Positions 47,328 through 56,929 of a stretch of 64,000 nucleotides of DNA are shown piece after piece. A program made the translations under genes and the position numbers. The notes beneath the pieces are model-generated. The model saw only the letters and a list, made by a program, of their open reading frames with translations, had not been told where the DNA came from and did no database searches. Every line of letters begins with the position of its first letter. Positions within the stretch are counted from its first letter, which is position 1. Source of the stretch: Microbispora rosea subsp. aerata (lineage in GTDB: Bacteria > Actinomycetota > Actinomycetes > Streptosporangiales > Streptosporangiaceae); contig NZ_BMPY01000021.1 of NCBI RefSeq assembly GCF_014647835.1, positions 1 to 64,000 on the forward strand, read 5' to 3'.

Positions 47328-48944
47328 ATGAGCGGCGGGCCGAGCGGCGATCTGGACCGGATGGCGATGGCCGTCCTCCAGCCCGGGTTCGAGGGCACCG
47401 AGCCGCCGGACTGGCTGCGGCGGGCGCTGGCGGACGGCCTGGGCGGCGTGGTCCTGTTCGCCCGGAACATCGCCCGCAACTTCGATCGCGACGTCGGCCG
47501 CAACGCCGATCGCAAGGCCGGCCGCGGCAAAGCCCGTGACAGCGCCCGCGACGCCGCCGCCCTCGACGGCGGGCGCGACGAAGGCCACGACGACGGCCTC
47601 GTCAGCGGCCTCGGCGCGACGGCCGCCCTCGTCGCCGAGCTGCGCCGGGAGCGGCCCGAGGTGATCGTCGCCGTGGACGAGGAGGGCGGCGCGGTCACCC
47701 GGCTGGAAGCCGTCACCGGCAGTTCCTGGCCGGGCAACATGGCTTTGGGCGTCGCGGGCGACGAGTCGCTGACCCGCCAGGTGGCGCGGCAGATCGGCCG
47801 GATGGTCGCCGCCGCCGGAATCACCCTCGACTACGCCCCGGTGGTGGACGTCAACGCCGACCCCCGCAACCCCGTCATCGGGGTGCGTTCCTTCGGCTCC
47901 GACCCCGGGGAGGTCGGCCGCCACGGCGCCGCGTGGATCGAGGGACTGCAGAGCGCGGGGGTGGCCGCCTGCGCCAAGCATTTCCCCGGCCACGGCGACA
48001 CGGTGACCGACTCCCACCTGGCGCTGCCCGCCGTACGGGCCTCCCGCGAGGTCATCGAACGGCGCGACCTGCCGCCGTTCCGGGCCGCCGTCGCGGCCGG
48101 GGTGCGCGCGGTGATGTGCGGGCACCTGCTCGTCCCCGCCGTCGACGTGCTGCCGGCGACGCTGAGCCGGGCCGTGGTGACGGGCCTGCTGCGGGAGGAG
48201 CTGGGGTTCGGCGGGCTGGTGGTGACCGACGCGATCGAGATGCGCGCGGTCGCCGCCCTGCATCCGCCCGGCGAGATCGCGGTGCGCGCGCTGGCCGCCG
48301 GGGTCGACGCGATCTGCGTCGGGGTGTCCTCGGCCGCCGGGGAGAGCGTGTACGCGCTGCGCGACGCGATCACCGCGGCGGTGCGTGAGGGACGGCTGAA
48401 GGAGGAGCGCCTGGCCGAGGCGGCGGGCCGGGTGCGCGACCTGGCCGCGTGGTACGACGCGCGGGCCGAGGCCAGGAAGGCGGCGGCCAGGGACGCCGAC
48501 GAGGGCCTGGGCCTGGCGGCGGCGACGGCGGCGCTGCGCGCGACCCCCGCGCAGCCGCGAAGACGGCCCGTGCTGACGCGGGCGCCGCTGGTGGTGCGCA
48601 TGGCGGCGCGTCCCACCCAGGCCGTGGGACGCGCGACCCCCCTCACGCTGGGGGAGGCGATCGGCGAGATCCTGCCCGGGACGGTCACGGCGGAGGTGGA
48701 CGAGGACGGACGTCTGCCGGACCTGAGCGAGACCGGGCGTCCCGTGGTGATCTCCGTGCACGACGCCGTACGGCACGCCTGGATGAGGGGGCTCCTGGAG
48801 GCGGCGCTGCGGGCCCGGCCGGACGCGGTGGTGGTCGAGACCGGGGTGCCGGGGACGCCCGCCGGGCGGTTGTATCTCGCCACTCACGGCGCCTCCACGG
48901 CCTCCGCGCGGGCGGCGGCCCGCTGGCTCACCGGCGGCGCCTGA
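47328..48944 (+). CDS. nagZ: NagZ-type beta-N-acetylglucosaminidase (GH3)
   Basis: A 538-residue GH3 enzyme that removes GlcNAc from the non-reducing end of muropeptide fragments. The catalytic loop KHFPGHGDTVTDSH (residues 217-230) carries the NagZ-specific His/Asp dyad, and the nucleophile is Asp301 in VVTDAIEM. There is no signal peptide, so unlike Bacillus NagZ it should work in the cytoplasm. Residues 50-92 are an odd charged insert (NFDRDVGRNADRKAGRGKA...) in an early loop. The C-terminal 150 residues form an extra domain of unknown role. ATG 47328 has GAGGGGGCGG upstream. It precedes the ABC importer by 149 bp. Confidence 0.92.
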   Translation: MSGGPSGDLDRMAMAVLQPGFEGTEPPDWLRRALADGLGGVVLFARNIARNFDRDVGRNADRKAGRGKARDSARDAAALDGGRDEGHDDGLVSGLGATAALVAELRRERPEVIVAVDEEGGAVTRLEAVTGSSWPGNMALGVAGDESLTRQVARQIGRMVAAAGITLDYAPVVDVNADPRNPVIGVRSFGSDPGEVGRHGAAWIEGLQSAGVAACAKHFPGHGDTVTDSHLALPAVRASREVIERRDLPPFRAAVAAGVRAVMCGHLLVPAVDVLPATLSRAVVTGLLREELGFGGLVVTDAIEMRAVAALHPPGEIAVRALAAGVDAICVGVSSAAGESVYALRDAITAAVREGRLKEERLAEAAGRVRDLAAWYDARAEARKAAARDADEGLGLAAATAALRATPAQPRRRPVLTRAPLVVRMAARPTQAVGRATPLTLGEAIGEILPGTVTAEVDEDGRLPDLSETGRPVVISVHDAVRHAWMRGLLEAALRARPDAVVVETGVPGTPAGRLYLATHGASTASARAAARWLTGGA

Positions 48945-48993
48945 CCGGTCCGCGGAGCCCATCTGTGACATGTTCCCGCAGGTAGTGGGCGTG

Positions 48994-49040
48994 GGTAAAA
49001 ATTAACTCCATCATCGCGTCTGCCCGTGGAAAAAATTGAC
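48994..49040. promoter_or_regulatory. Two copies of GGWAAAAATTRAC before the importer operon
   Basis: GGTAAAAATTAAC (48994-49006) and GGAAAAAATTGAC (49028-49040) match at 11 of 13 positions, 34 bp apart, in otherwise very GC-rich DNA. The first is partly palindromic (TAA-N3-TTA core). The second covers the -35 element of the promoter at 49036-49065. They are good candidates for a repressor operator pair. Confidence 0.6.
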
Positions 49041-49065
49041 GGCGTCGCGGAAACGCCCGTATTGT
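49036..49065 (+). promoter_or_regulatory. Promoter of the dipeptide-type importer operon
   Basis: TTGACG (49036-49041) and TATTGT (49060-49065) with an 18-bp spacer resemble a housekeeping-sigma promoter and lie 28 bp before the start of the binding-protein gene. Confidence 0.6.
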
Positions 49066-49093
49066 CCAGGCAATCGGGAACCAGGAGCAGCCC

Positions 49094-50914
49094 ATGAAGC
49101 GACTCGCAGCGATCATGGCGGTGGCGTCCCTCGCCACCGTGACCGCCTGCGGCACTACCGGTACGACGGATACCGCCCGGCAGGGCGGCGGCGTGTACAC
49201 CACGATCGACGGCAGCAAGCAGATCAACGCGAGCGCGCCGATCAACCCGTTCAACCCCGTCGGATCGGTCTTCTCGGGATACAACGGCATGGCGCTGGCG
49301 TGGCCCAAGAACGACCCCACCGATCCCAACCAGTTCTACCCGGGCATCGCCGAGAGCTGGAGCATGTCCGCGGACCGGTCGGAGGTCGTGATCCACCTGC
49401 AGCCGGAGGCCAGGTGGTCCGACGGCAAGCCGGTGACCAGCGAGGACGTGCGCGTCTCGATCGGCCTCGCCTACACCCAGGGCGGCACGGCGTACGCGCT
49501 GGACCCGAAGGCGGCGGGCGCCGCCGCCGACATCGAGGTCGTCGGCCCCAAGACGATCCGGGTGACCCAGGGCGCCAACCGCAGCTCGACGTTCCTCGCC
49601 AACCTGCTGTCGACCGTGGTCGTGCCCGCGCACGTGTTCGGGAAGCTGCTGCCGGCGGACTTCTGGCAGACGCTCAAGGTCGCCCAGCACGGCCAGGGCG
49701 CGGCGGCCGAGAAGGCGAAGAACGAGATCACCGGGCTGGCGGAGAAGGTCATCGGGTTCGACCCCGGTCACGACGTGTCCGCCGGGCCGTTCGTGCTGGA
49801 GCGGGTGAACCCGGGCGCGGCGCTGCTGAAGCGCAACCCCTACTTCTATGCGCGGCGGAACATCGTGCCGGACAAGGTCAAGATCCTCAACTACACCGGC
49901 AACGAGCAGATCTGGAACTACCTGATCGCCGGCCGGCTGGACAACGCGCCGTTCACCTCCGTGCCCACCGCCGTCATGGAGCGCATCCGCGCCGCGAAGG
50001 GCAGCAAGATCGTCAAGGGCTACTCCCCAGTGGCCGTCTCCCTGGCGTTCAACCAGTCGCACAAGCCGTACGACAACGTGCACGTGCGGCGGGCGATGGC
50101 CTACCTGATCGACCGCGCCCAGGTCACGAAGATCGCCTCGCCGGAGGGCGGCACTCCCGCCACCACCACCTCCGGAATCCACGCCAAGGCGGCCCGGGCC
50201 TGGCTCGGCGACGCGTTCGACAGCCTGGAGCAGTACCGCGTCAACCCCGCCAAGGCCGACGCCGAGCTGAAGGCGGCGGGCATGACCAAGCGGGGCGGCC
50301 GGTGGGCGCTGCCGGACGGCAGCCCGTGGAAGGTCCGCATCCACGTGCCCGCGTCGTTCTCCGACTGGGTCGCCGCGGCCAAGTCGATCAGCAGCCAGCT
50401 CAGCGACCACGGCATCGACGCGAGCGTGGTCACCGCGGCCGACTACACGCTTTATCTTGGAGAACTGGCCGACGCCAAGTACGACCTGGGGTTCTGGCTG
50501 ATCGGCCTCGGCCCCTCGCCGTACAACATCTTCCAGCGGTTGTTCGGCCAGGCGAACGGCTGGCAGATGTTCGGCGGCCGGCTGCGCCACGTCGCGCCGG
50601 GCACCGAGGGCAACTGGATGGGCGGCCCGGAGAAGGTCGACGCCGGCGCGGCCGGGACCGTCGACCCCGGCGAGCTGACCAGCAGGCTGAACTACGCGCC
50701 CCACGACGAGCAGCGGCGCATCGTCGGCGTCCTGGCCAAGGTCGCCAACGAGCAGCTTCCCGTCGTCCAGCTGTGGGACTACGTGAACACCCAGTTCGTG
50801 AACACCTCCCGGTACACCGCGTTCCCGCCCGACGACGACGAGTCCCTGCGGCTGTCGTCCGGTGTGTGGATGCAGCTCGGGATGATCAGGAAAGCGGAGA
50901 AGAGGCAGGCATGA
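49094..50914 (+). CDS. Family 5 (dipeptide/oligopeptide-type) ABC binding lipoprotein
   Basis: A 606-residue DppA/OppA-type binding protein. Signal and lipobox MKRLAAIMAVASLATVTAC put the lipidated Cys at residue 19. The family 5 signature appears as AESWSMSADRSEVVIHLQPEARWSDGKPVTSEDV, and later as GPFVLERVNPGAALLKRNPYF and RRAMAYLIDRAQVT. It would capture ligand outside the membrane for the permeases encoded directly downstream. Peptides are the usual cargo, but the surrounding genes point to muropeptides or cell-wall peptides. GGAGCAGCCC precedes the ATG; its end overlaps the next gene by ATGA. Confidence 0.92.
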   Translation: MKRLAAIMAVASLATVTACGTTGTTDTARQGGGVYTTIDGSKQINASAPINPFNPVGSVFSGYNGMALAWPKNDPTDPNQFYPGIAESWSMSADRSEVVIHLQPEARWSDGKPVTSEDVRVSIGLAYTQGGTAYALDPKAAGAAADIEVVGPKTIRVTQGANRSSTFLANLLSTVVVPAHVFGKLLPADFWQTLKVAQHGQGAAAEKAKNEITGLAEKVIGFDPGHDVSAGPFVLERVNPGAALLKRNPYFYARRNIVPDKVKILNYTGNEQIWNYLIAGRLDNAPFTSVPTAVMERIRAAKGSKIVKGYSPVAVSLAFNQSHKPYDNVHVRRAMAYLIDRAQVTKIASPEGGTPATTTSGIHAKAARAWLGDAFDSLEQYRVNPAKADAELKAAGMTKRGGRWALPDGSPWKVRIHVPASFSDWVAAAKSISSQLSDHGIDASVVTAADYTLYLGELADAKYDLGFWLIGLGPSPYNIFQRLFGQANGWQMFGGRLRHVAPGTEGNWMGGPEKVDAGAAGTVDPGELTSRLNYAPHDEQRRIVGVLAKVANEQLPVVQLWDYVNTQFVNTSRYTAFPPDDDESLRLSSGVWMQLGMIRKAEKRQA

Positions 50915-51945
50915 CGCACGCGGTCCCGGGACGTCCCCGGGTGGGCGCCATCGCCAGGAAGGCTGGGGGCCACCTGGTCCGCGGCCTGGTGATGATCTGG
51001 GTCGTCGCCACGATCAGCTTCGTCATCATCCGGGAGATTCCCGGCAACCCCGTGCTGGGGCAGTACGAGAGCCTGATCCAGAAGGGCATGTCGCCCGAGC
51101 AGGCCGAGCGGGCCACCGCCGTCCTGTACGGCTTCCTGCCCACCGGCAACCTCTGGGAGCAGTACGTCGGCTATATGGGCTCGCTGCTCCACCTCGACCT
51201 CGGGCGTTCGCTCAGCACACCCGGAGTGGAGGTGACCACGCTCATCGGGCACGCGGCCCGCTGGACCGTGCTGCCGGTCCTCGCCGGCACGCTGCTGAGC
51301 TTCCTGCTCGGCGTCACCATGGGCGTCTACGCCGCGATCAAGCGGTCGGGCAAGCTCGGCGACATGCTCGCGCTGTCCGGCTCGCTGCTGCACGGCGTGC
51401 CGGTGTACGTCATCGGGCTCCTGATGACCGCGATCTTCGCCACGCTGTGGCCGATCATGCCGTCCGGCGGGCCGGTGGACGTCGAGTTCGTCCCCGGCTT
51501 CAACGCCGGCTACATCGGCTCGCTGATCCATCACGCGGTGCTGCCGGTCGTCACGTACACGCTGGCCAGCTATGGCGGGTGGATCCTCGCGATGAAGTCG
51601 AACGTGGTCGCCGTGCTCGGCGACGACTTCATCCTCGCGGCCGAACTGCGCGGGCTGAAGCGCGGCTTCGTGTTCCGCTATCTCGCGCGCAACGCGATCC
51701 TGCCGCTGTTCACGATCCTCGCCCTGTCGATCGGCATGCTGTTCGGCGGCTCGATCTTCATCGAGCAGATCTTCAACTACCCGGGCCTCGGCCTGCTGCT
51801 CGTCGACAGCATCAGCAGCCGCGACTACGCGCTGATGGGCGGCACGTTCCTGGTGATCACGGTGGGCATCGTCGTCGCCAACATCGTCGCCGACCTGCTG
51901 TACACGGTGATCGACCCGCGGGTCAGGAGCGGAGGCGCGGCATGA
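50911..51945 (+). CDS. Dipeptide-type ABC permease (DppB)
   Basis: A 344-residue membrane protein with about six transmembrane segments. The N-terminal helix is LVRGLVMIWVVATISFVIIREIPGNPV, a typical DppB start, followed by the periplasmic region ending LHLDLGRSLSTPG. The EAA loop AAELRGLKRGFVFRYLARNAILPLFT (about 230-260) contacts the ATPases. The ending is YTVIDPRVRSG, standard for the family. Translationally coupled to genes on both sides through 4-bp overlaps. Confidence 0.92.
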   Translation: MTHAVPGRPRVGAIARKAGGHLVRGLVMIWVVATISFVIIREIPGNPVLGQYESLIQKGMSPEQAERATAVLYGFLPTGNLWEQYVGYMGSLLHLDLGRSLSTPGVEVTTLIGHAARWTVLPVLAGTLLSFLLGVTMGVYAAIKRSGKLGDMLALSGSLLHGVPVYVIGLLMTAIFATLWPIMPSGGPVDVEFVPGFNAGYIGSLIHHAVLPVVTYTLASYGGWILAMKSNVVAVLGDDFILAAELRGLKRGFVFRYLARNAILPLFTILALSIGMLFGGSIFIEQIFNYPGLGLLLVDSISSRDYALMGGTFLVITVGIVVANIVADLLYTVIDPRVRSGGAA

Positions 51946-52874
51946 CCGTCATCGTCAACCCGGAGGGGGCGATCGGCCCCGAGGCCGCGCCGGCCGGCAC
52001 CACGCGGGCCACGCTGCGGCGCAACTTCTGGCGCGGCGTGTGGCGGGTGCTGCGGCGCAAGCCCAGCCGCATGGCCGGGGTGGTCATCGTCGCCCTGTTC
52101 GCGCTCATGGGCGTCTTCGGGCCGCTGCTCTACCCCGCGCAGCTGCCGCGCGACGACGACGCGCTGTACGCGCCGCCGAGCCTGGCCCACCCCTTCGGCA
52201 CCGACTTCGAGGGCACCGACGTGCTCGCGCTGGTCGTCACCGGCGCGCGCTACGTGCTGCTCACCGGCCTGGCCACGGCCGTCATCACGGTCGCGCTCGG
52301 CACGCTCATCGGGCTGGTCGCGGGCTTCCGCCGGGGCAGGTGGGACACGCTGCTGATGCGGCTGACCGACATGAACCTCGCGATCCCCGGCCTGCCGCTG
52401 CTGCTCGTGCTGTCCACCGTGTGGAAGTTCGAAAGCCCGCTGGAGATGGGCCTGGTGCTCGGGGTGCTCGGCTGGGGCGGCGTGGCCCGGGCCGTGCGGT
52501 CGCAGACGCTGTCGCTGCGCGAGCGCGGCTTCATCGAGGCCGCCCGCGGCCTCGGCCTGTCCAACCGGCACATCATCGGCCGCGAGCTGCTGCCGAGCAT
52601 GGCGCCGTACATCGCGATGAACATGCTCATCGCCGTCACCGGCGCGGTGTACGCCCAGGTGGGCCTGTTCTTCCTCGGCGTGCTGCCGTTCGAGTCGAAC
52701 AACTGGGGCGTGATGCTGAACCTCGCCGTGTTCAACGGCGGGGCGCTCACCACCCCGGCCGCGCTGCCGTACCTGCTGGCCCCGCTGATCGCGATCCTGC
52801 TGCTCACCCTGGGCATCGTGCTGATCGTGGACGCGATGGACGAGATCTTCAACCCCCGGCTGCGGGAGGAGTAG
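51942..52874 (+). CDS. Dipeptide-type ABC permease (DppC)
   Basis: A 310-residue partner permease. A cytoplasmic N-terminus of about 45 residues (RVLRRKPSRMAG) leads into the first helix. PFGTDFEGTDVLALVVTGARY is the characteristic DppC segment, and the EAA loop is EAARGLGLSNRHIIGRELLPSMAPY (about 195-220). The ending VDAMDEIFNPRLREE replaces the usual DALDPRLR. It forms the heterodimer with DppB. It starts by ATGA overlap and is followed 5 bp later by the first ATPase gene. Confidence 0.92.
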   Translation: MTVIVNPEGAIGPEAAPAGTTRATLRRNFWRGVWRVLRRKPSRMAGVVIVALFALMGVFGPLLYPAQLPRDDDALYAPPSLAHPFGTDFEGTDVLALVVTGARYVLLTGLATAVITVALGTLIGLVAGFRRGRWDTLLMRLTDMNLAIPGLPLLLVLSTVWKFESPLEMGLVLGVLGWGGVARAVRSQTLSLRERGFIEAARGLGLSNRHIIGRELLPSMAPYIAMNMLIAVTGAVYAQVGLFFLGVLPFESNNWGVMLNLAVFNGGALTTPAALPYLLAPLIAILLLTLGIVLIVDAMDEIFNPRLREE

Positions 52875-52879
52875 CCCCT

Positions 52880-53925
<1,046 letters not shown>

Positions 53926-53929
<4 letters not shown>

Positions 53930-54933
53930 TCACGGGAACCGGGATCACCAAGACCTTCAAGCAGCGCGGCGGCGTGCTCGGCGCCCGGGAGGTGCCCGCG
54001 CTGCGCGGCGTGGACTTCGCCATCGCCAAGGGCGGAGCCGTCTCGTTCATCGGCGAGTCGGGCAGCGGCAAGACCACCCTCGGCCGCATCATCGCCGGGC
54101 TGGAGAGCCACGACGCCGGCGAGATCGTCATCGACGGCGTGCCGATGTCGTCGCTGAGCCACCGCAGGCGGCAGCCGTACTTCCGCCGCATCCAGCTCAT
54201 CCACCAGGATCCGTACTCCGCGCTCAACCCCACCCGGACGATCCACCAGACGCTGGAGGCGCCGCTGCGGCTGCGGGCCAGGCAGACGGGCCGCCCGCGC
54301 TCGTGGGCCGACCAGCGGGCCGAGGAGCTGCTGGCGATGGTCGGCATCGACCCCGGCTACGTGCTCCCGCGCTACCCCCACCAGTTGTCGGGCGGCATGC
54401 GCCAGCGCGTGGTGATCGCCCGCGCGCTCACCATGGACCCCGAGGTGCTCGTCGCGGACGAGGCCGTCTCGATGATCGACGTGTCGCTGCGCCTGGGCAT
54501 CCTCGCGCTGCTGAAGGACCTGCGCGAGCGGCTGGACGTCGGCGTGCTGTTCATCACCCACGACATCGCCACCGCCCGCTACATCGGCGACGACGGCGAG
54601 CTGTACGTGCTCTACCGCGGCCAGGTCGTCGAGCGGGGCGCCACCGAGAAGATCATCGCCGACCCCGTGCATCCGTACACGCAGTCGCTGCTGTCGGCCA
54701 TACCGGTGCTGCACGGCCTGGAGCGGCCGGGCGCGGAGCGGGTCGTGCCGAGGGAGATGCAGCGGGAGGGAGAGCCCGACGCCGGCTGCCTGTTCGCCCG
54801 GCGCTGCCCGTTCGGCACCGAGCGCTGCGCGAACGAGATGCCCGTGCTGGAGCGCGGACCGGACGCCGAGCAGGAGTACGCCTGCTTCCACCCCAGGCGG
54901 CGCAGCGTGATCCCGGTGGGGGTGGGCGAGTGA
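53926..54933 (+). CDS. Dipeptide-type ABC ATPase (DppF)
   Basis: A 335-residue partner ATPase. Walker A GESGSGKTT (about residues 45-53), Q-loop LIHQDPYSALNPTRT, signature LSGGMRQRVVIARAL, and Walker B VLVADEAVSMIDVSLR, where the usual DEPTSALD is altered to DEAVSMID; the catalytic Asp-Glu pair is kept. Switch: FITHDIATA. The C-terminal extension again carries clustered Cys (CLFARRCPFGTERC). The GTG start overlaps the DppD stop, and its own stop overlaps the GNAT gene start. Confidence 0.92.
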
Positions 54934-55796
54934 CGGACATCGTCCCCGTCGCCGTCGACGACCGCGTGGCGGACGTCGCGGCCGCCGCGCTGTGGGCCGA
55001 CGCCGAGGACGCCGCGCCGGTCGTGCGCCGCCTGGCCGACCCGCCGCGGGAGCGGACGTGGACGGCTTTGGCCACGCCGGACCGCGAGGGCGTGGTGTTC
55101 GCCTCGATCGGCGCGGACGGCGCCGGTCACATCGACCTGATCGCCGTGGACCCCGCCGCCCAGGGCCGGGGCATCGGGCGGGCGCTGGTCGGCGCGGCCG
55201 AGGAGTGGATGCGGGGCCACGGCGCGGCCGAGGCGAGGTTCGCCGGCAACCCGCCCTGCTACGCCTGGCCCGGCGTCGACGTGCGCTACACCCCGGCCGC
55301 CTGCCTGGCCGAGCGCCTGGGGTACGAGCAGTATCGCGTGGCCTGGAACATGACGGCCGACCTGCCGGCCCGCTACGACCGGGCCGAGCACGAGGCCGAC
55401 CTGGCCGGGCTCGCCGCCGCCGGAGTGACGGTCGCGGCGGCGCCGGTGGGGGAGCGCGCGGCGGTCGCGGCGTTCGTCCGCGAGCAGTGGAACGACAAGT
55501 GGGCCTGGGAGGCCGAGCAGGCGGCGGGTCTCCACTACGCCTACCGCGACGGGGAGATTCTCGGCTTCGCCGCCTGGGGCGCCCGGCCGCTGTGGTTCGG
55601 GCCGATGGGCACGGCCCCGGCCGCCCGGGGCCTCGGCGTGGGCCGGGTGCTGCTGCGCCGCTGCCTGGCCGACCAGGCCGCCGCGGGGCAGACCTCCGCG
55701 CAGATCGGCTGGGTGGGCCCGCTCCGCTTCTACTCCAGGGCGGTGGGCGCCCGCGCCGAGCGGGTCTTCTGGCTCTACCGCCGCGCCCTGGGCTGA
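54930..55796 (+). CDS. Tandem GNAT-family acetyltransferase
   Basis: A 288-residue protein with two GNAT folds. The N-terminal one has VDPAAQGRGIGRALVGAAEEW (about residues 72-92), a complete acetyl-CoA loop. The C-terminal one has APAARGLGVGRVLLRRCLADQ (about 229-249). It is translationally coupled to the ABC importer (GTGA overlap), so it should act on imported material. Acetylation of an amino sugar, or of a peptide amine freed from muropeptides, fits the context but is a guess. Its stop lies 2 bp from the stop of the inverted namZ. Confidence 0.83.
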   Translation: MTDIVPVAVDDRVADVAAAALWADAEDAAPVVRRLADPPRERTWTALATPDREGVVFASIGADGAGHIDLIAVDPAAQGRGIGRALVGAAEEWMRGHGAAEARFAGNPPCYAWPGVDVRYTPAACLAERLGYEQYRVAWNMTADLPARYDRAEHEADLAGLAAAGVTVAAAPVGERAAVAAFVREQWNDKWAWEAEQAAGLHYAYRDGEILGFAAWGARPLWFGPMGTAPAARGLGVGRVLLRRCLADQAAAGQTSAQIGWVGPLRFYSRAVGARAERVFWLYRRALG

Positions 55797-55798
55797 TG

Positions 55799-56905
55799 TC
55801 AGTCGTACAGCAGTTCGCCCCGGGGCGGGCCCGGCGCGGGGCACAGCCCCCGGGGGTCGCGGCCCGCCTCCAGGCGCTCGCGCAGCGACGCCGAGCCCCA
55901 CAGCAGGTCGAGGAACGGCGCGCAGGCGAACTGGCCGGGGTAGAGGGCGCGCAGCACGTGCAGGACGGACACGCCCGTCAGCACCGGTGCGAATGCCTGC
56001 CGGTCGGTCACGTGGAGCTGCGCGCCGCGCACCACGACACCCGCGTGCCTGCCGAACGTCGGGGTGAACCACGTGTCGCGAAACCGCACGCCGGGCAGGC
56101 CGAGGTCGTTCAGCGCCGCGGCGAACCGGCCGTCCGCGTACGGCGCGCCGACCAGCTCGAACGGCCGGGTCGTGCCGCGGCCCTCGGCGGCGTTCACGCC
56201 CTCCAGCAGCCCGGTGCCGGGATAGACCAGCGCGGTGTCGAGGGTCGGCATGTTGGCCGACGGCATCACCCAGGGCAGCCCGGTGCGGTCGAAATGCCAC
56301 CGCCTGCGCCAGCCCTCCATCGCCACGACCTCGAGCTCGCACCCGAGCGACCGGTTGACGGCCAGCGCGATCTCGCCCGGTGTGAGGCCGTGCCGTACGG
56401 GCAGGGCGGCGCGGCCGACGAAGCTCGCGAACGCCGGGTCGAGCACCGGGCCCTCGGCCACCGCGCCGCCGATCGGGTTGGGCCGGTCGAGCACGGTGAA
56501 GGGCAGCCCGAGCCGGGCCGCCGAGCCCATCAGGTCGTACATCGTCCACACGTAGGTGTAGAAGCGGGCGCCGGCGTCGCACACGTCGAACACGAGCGCG
56601 TCCACCCCGGACGACGCCACCAGCGCGTCCAGGTCCGCGCCCGACCGCCGGTAGGTGTCGAGCACGGGCAGGCCGGTGACCGGATCTGTGGTGTCGCCCT
56701 CGCCGCCGCCCGCCTGGGCCGTGCCGCGCAGGCCGTGCTCGGGGCTGAACAACGTGGTCACGGGCACCCCGGCGGCCAGCAGGGCCGGTGCGGCGGGGGT
56801 CAAATCGGGCAGGACTCCGGTGGGGTTGGTGACGAGCCCGACCCGCCGCCGTCCGGTTCCCGGCGCGCTCGCCAGCCGCTCCAGCCCCGTACGCACGCGA
56901 TTCAT
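55799..56905 (-). CDS. namZ: NamZ-type exo-beta-N-acetylmuramidase (DUF1343, GH171)
   Basis: A 368-residue DUF1343 protein. Family motifs are clear: RVGLVTNPTGV near the N-terminus, FSPEHGLRG, VFDVCDAGARFYTYVWTMY, TVLDRPNPIGG, GLTPGEIALAVN, and WVMPSANMPTLDTALVYPGTGLLEG. Characterised NamZ releases MurNAc from the non-reducing end of peptidoglycan fragments. Unlike the secreted Bacillus enzyme there is no signal peptide, so it should be cytoplasmic, working beside NagZ. It is the only gene of the island on the minus strand, tail to tail with the GNAT gene (2 bp apart) and head to head with murQ (24 bp). ATG 56905 starts the conserved region closely. Confidence 0.9.
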   Translation of the reverse strand: MNRVRTGLERLASAPGTGRRRVGLVTNPTGVLPDLTPAAPALLAAGVPVTTLFSPEHGLRGTAQAGGGEGDTTDPVTGLPVLDTYRRSGADLDALVASSGVDALVFDVCDAGARFYTYVWTMYDLMGSAARLGLPFTVLDRPNPIGGAVAEGPVLDPAFASFVGRAALPVRHGLTPGEIALAVNRSLGCELEVVAMEGWRRRWHFDRTGLPWVMPSANMPTLDTALVYPGTGLLEGVNAAEGRGTTRPFELVGAPYADGRFAAALNDLGLPGVRFRDTWFTPTFGRHAGVVVRGAQLHVTDRQAFAPVLTGVSVLHVLRALYPGQFACAPFLDLLWGSASLRERLEAGRDPRGLCPAPGPPRGELLYD

Positions 56906-56929
56906 CAAGCACTCCGAAGCCGAGGAACC

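Noticed and set aside
46843-47331. Plus-strand frame with a threonine/alanine-rich product between the kinase and nagZ
   Set aside because: The product is made only of drifting repeats, at least two minus-strand frames are equally open, and no ribosome site or conserved domain is visible. I classed the DNA as a minisatellite.
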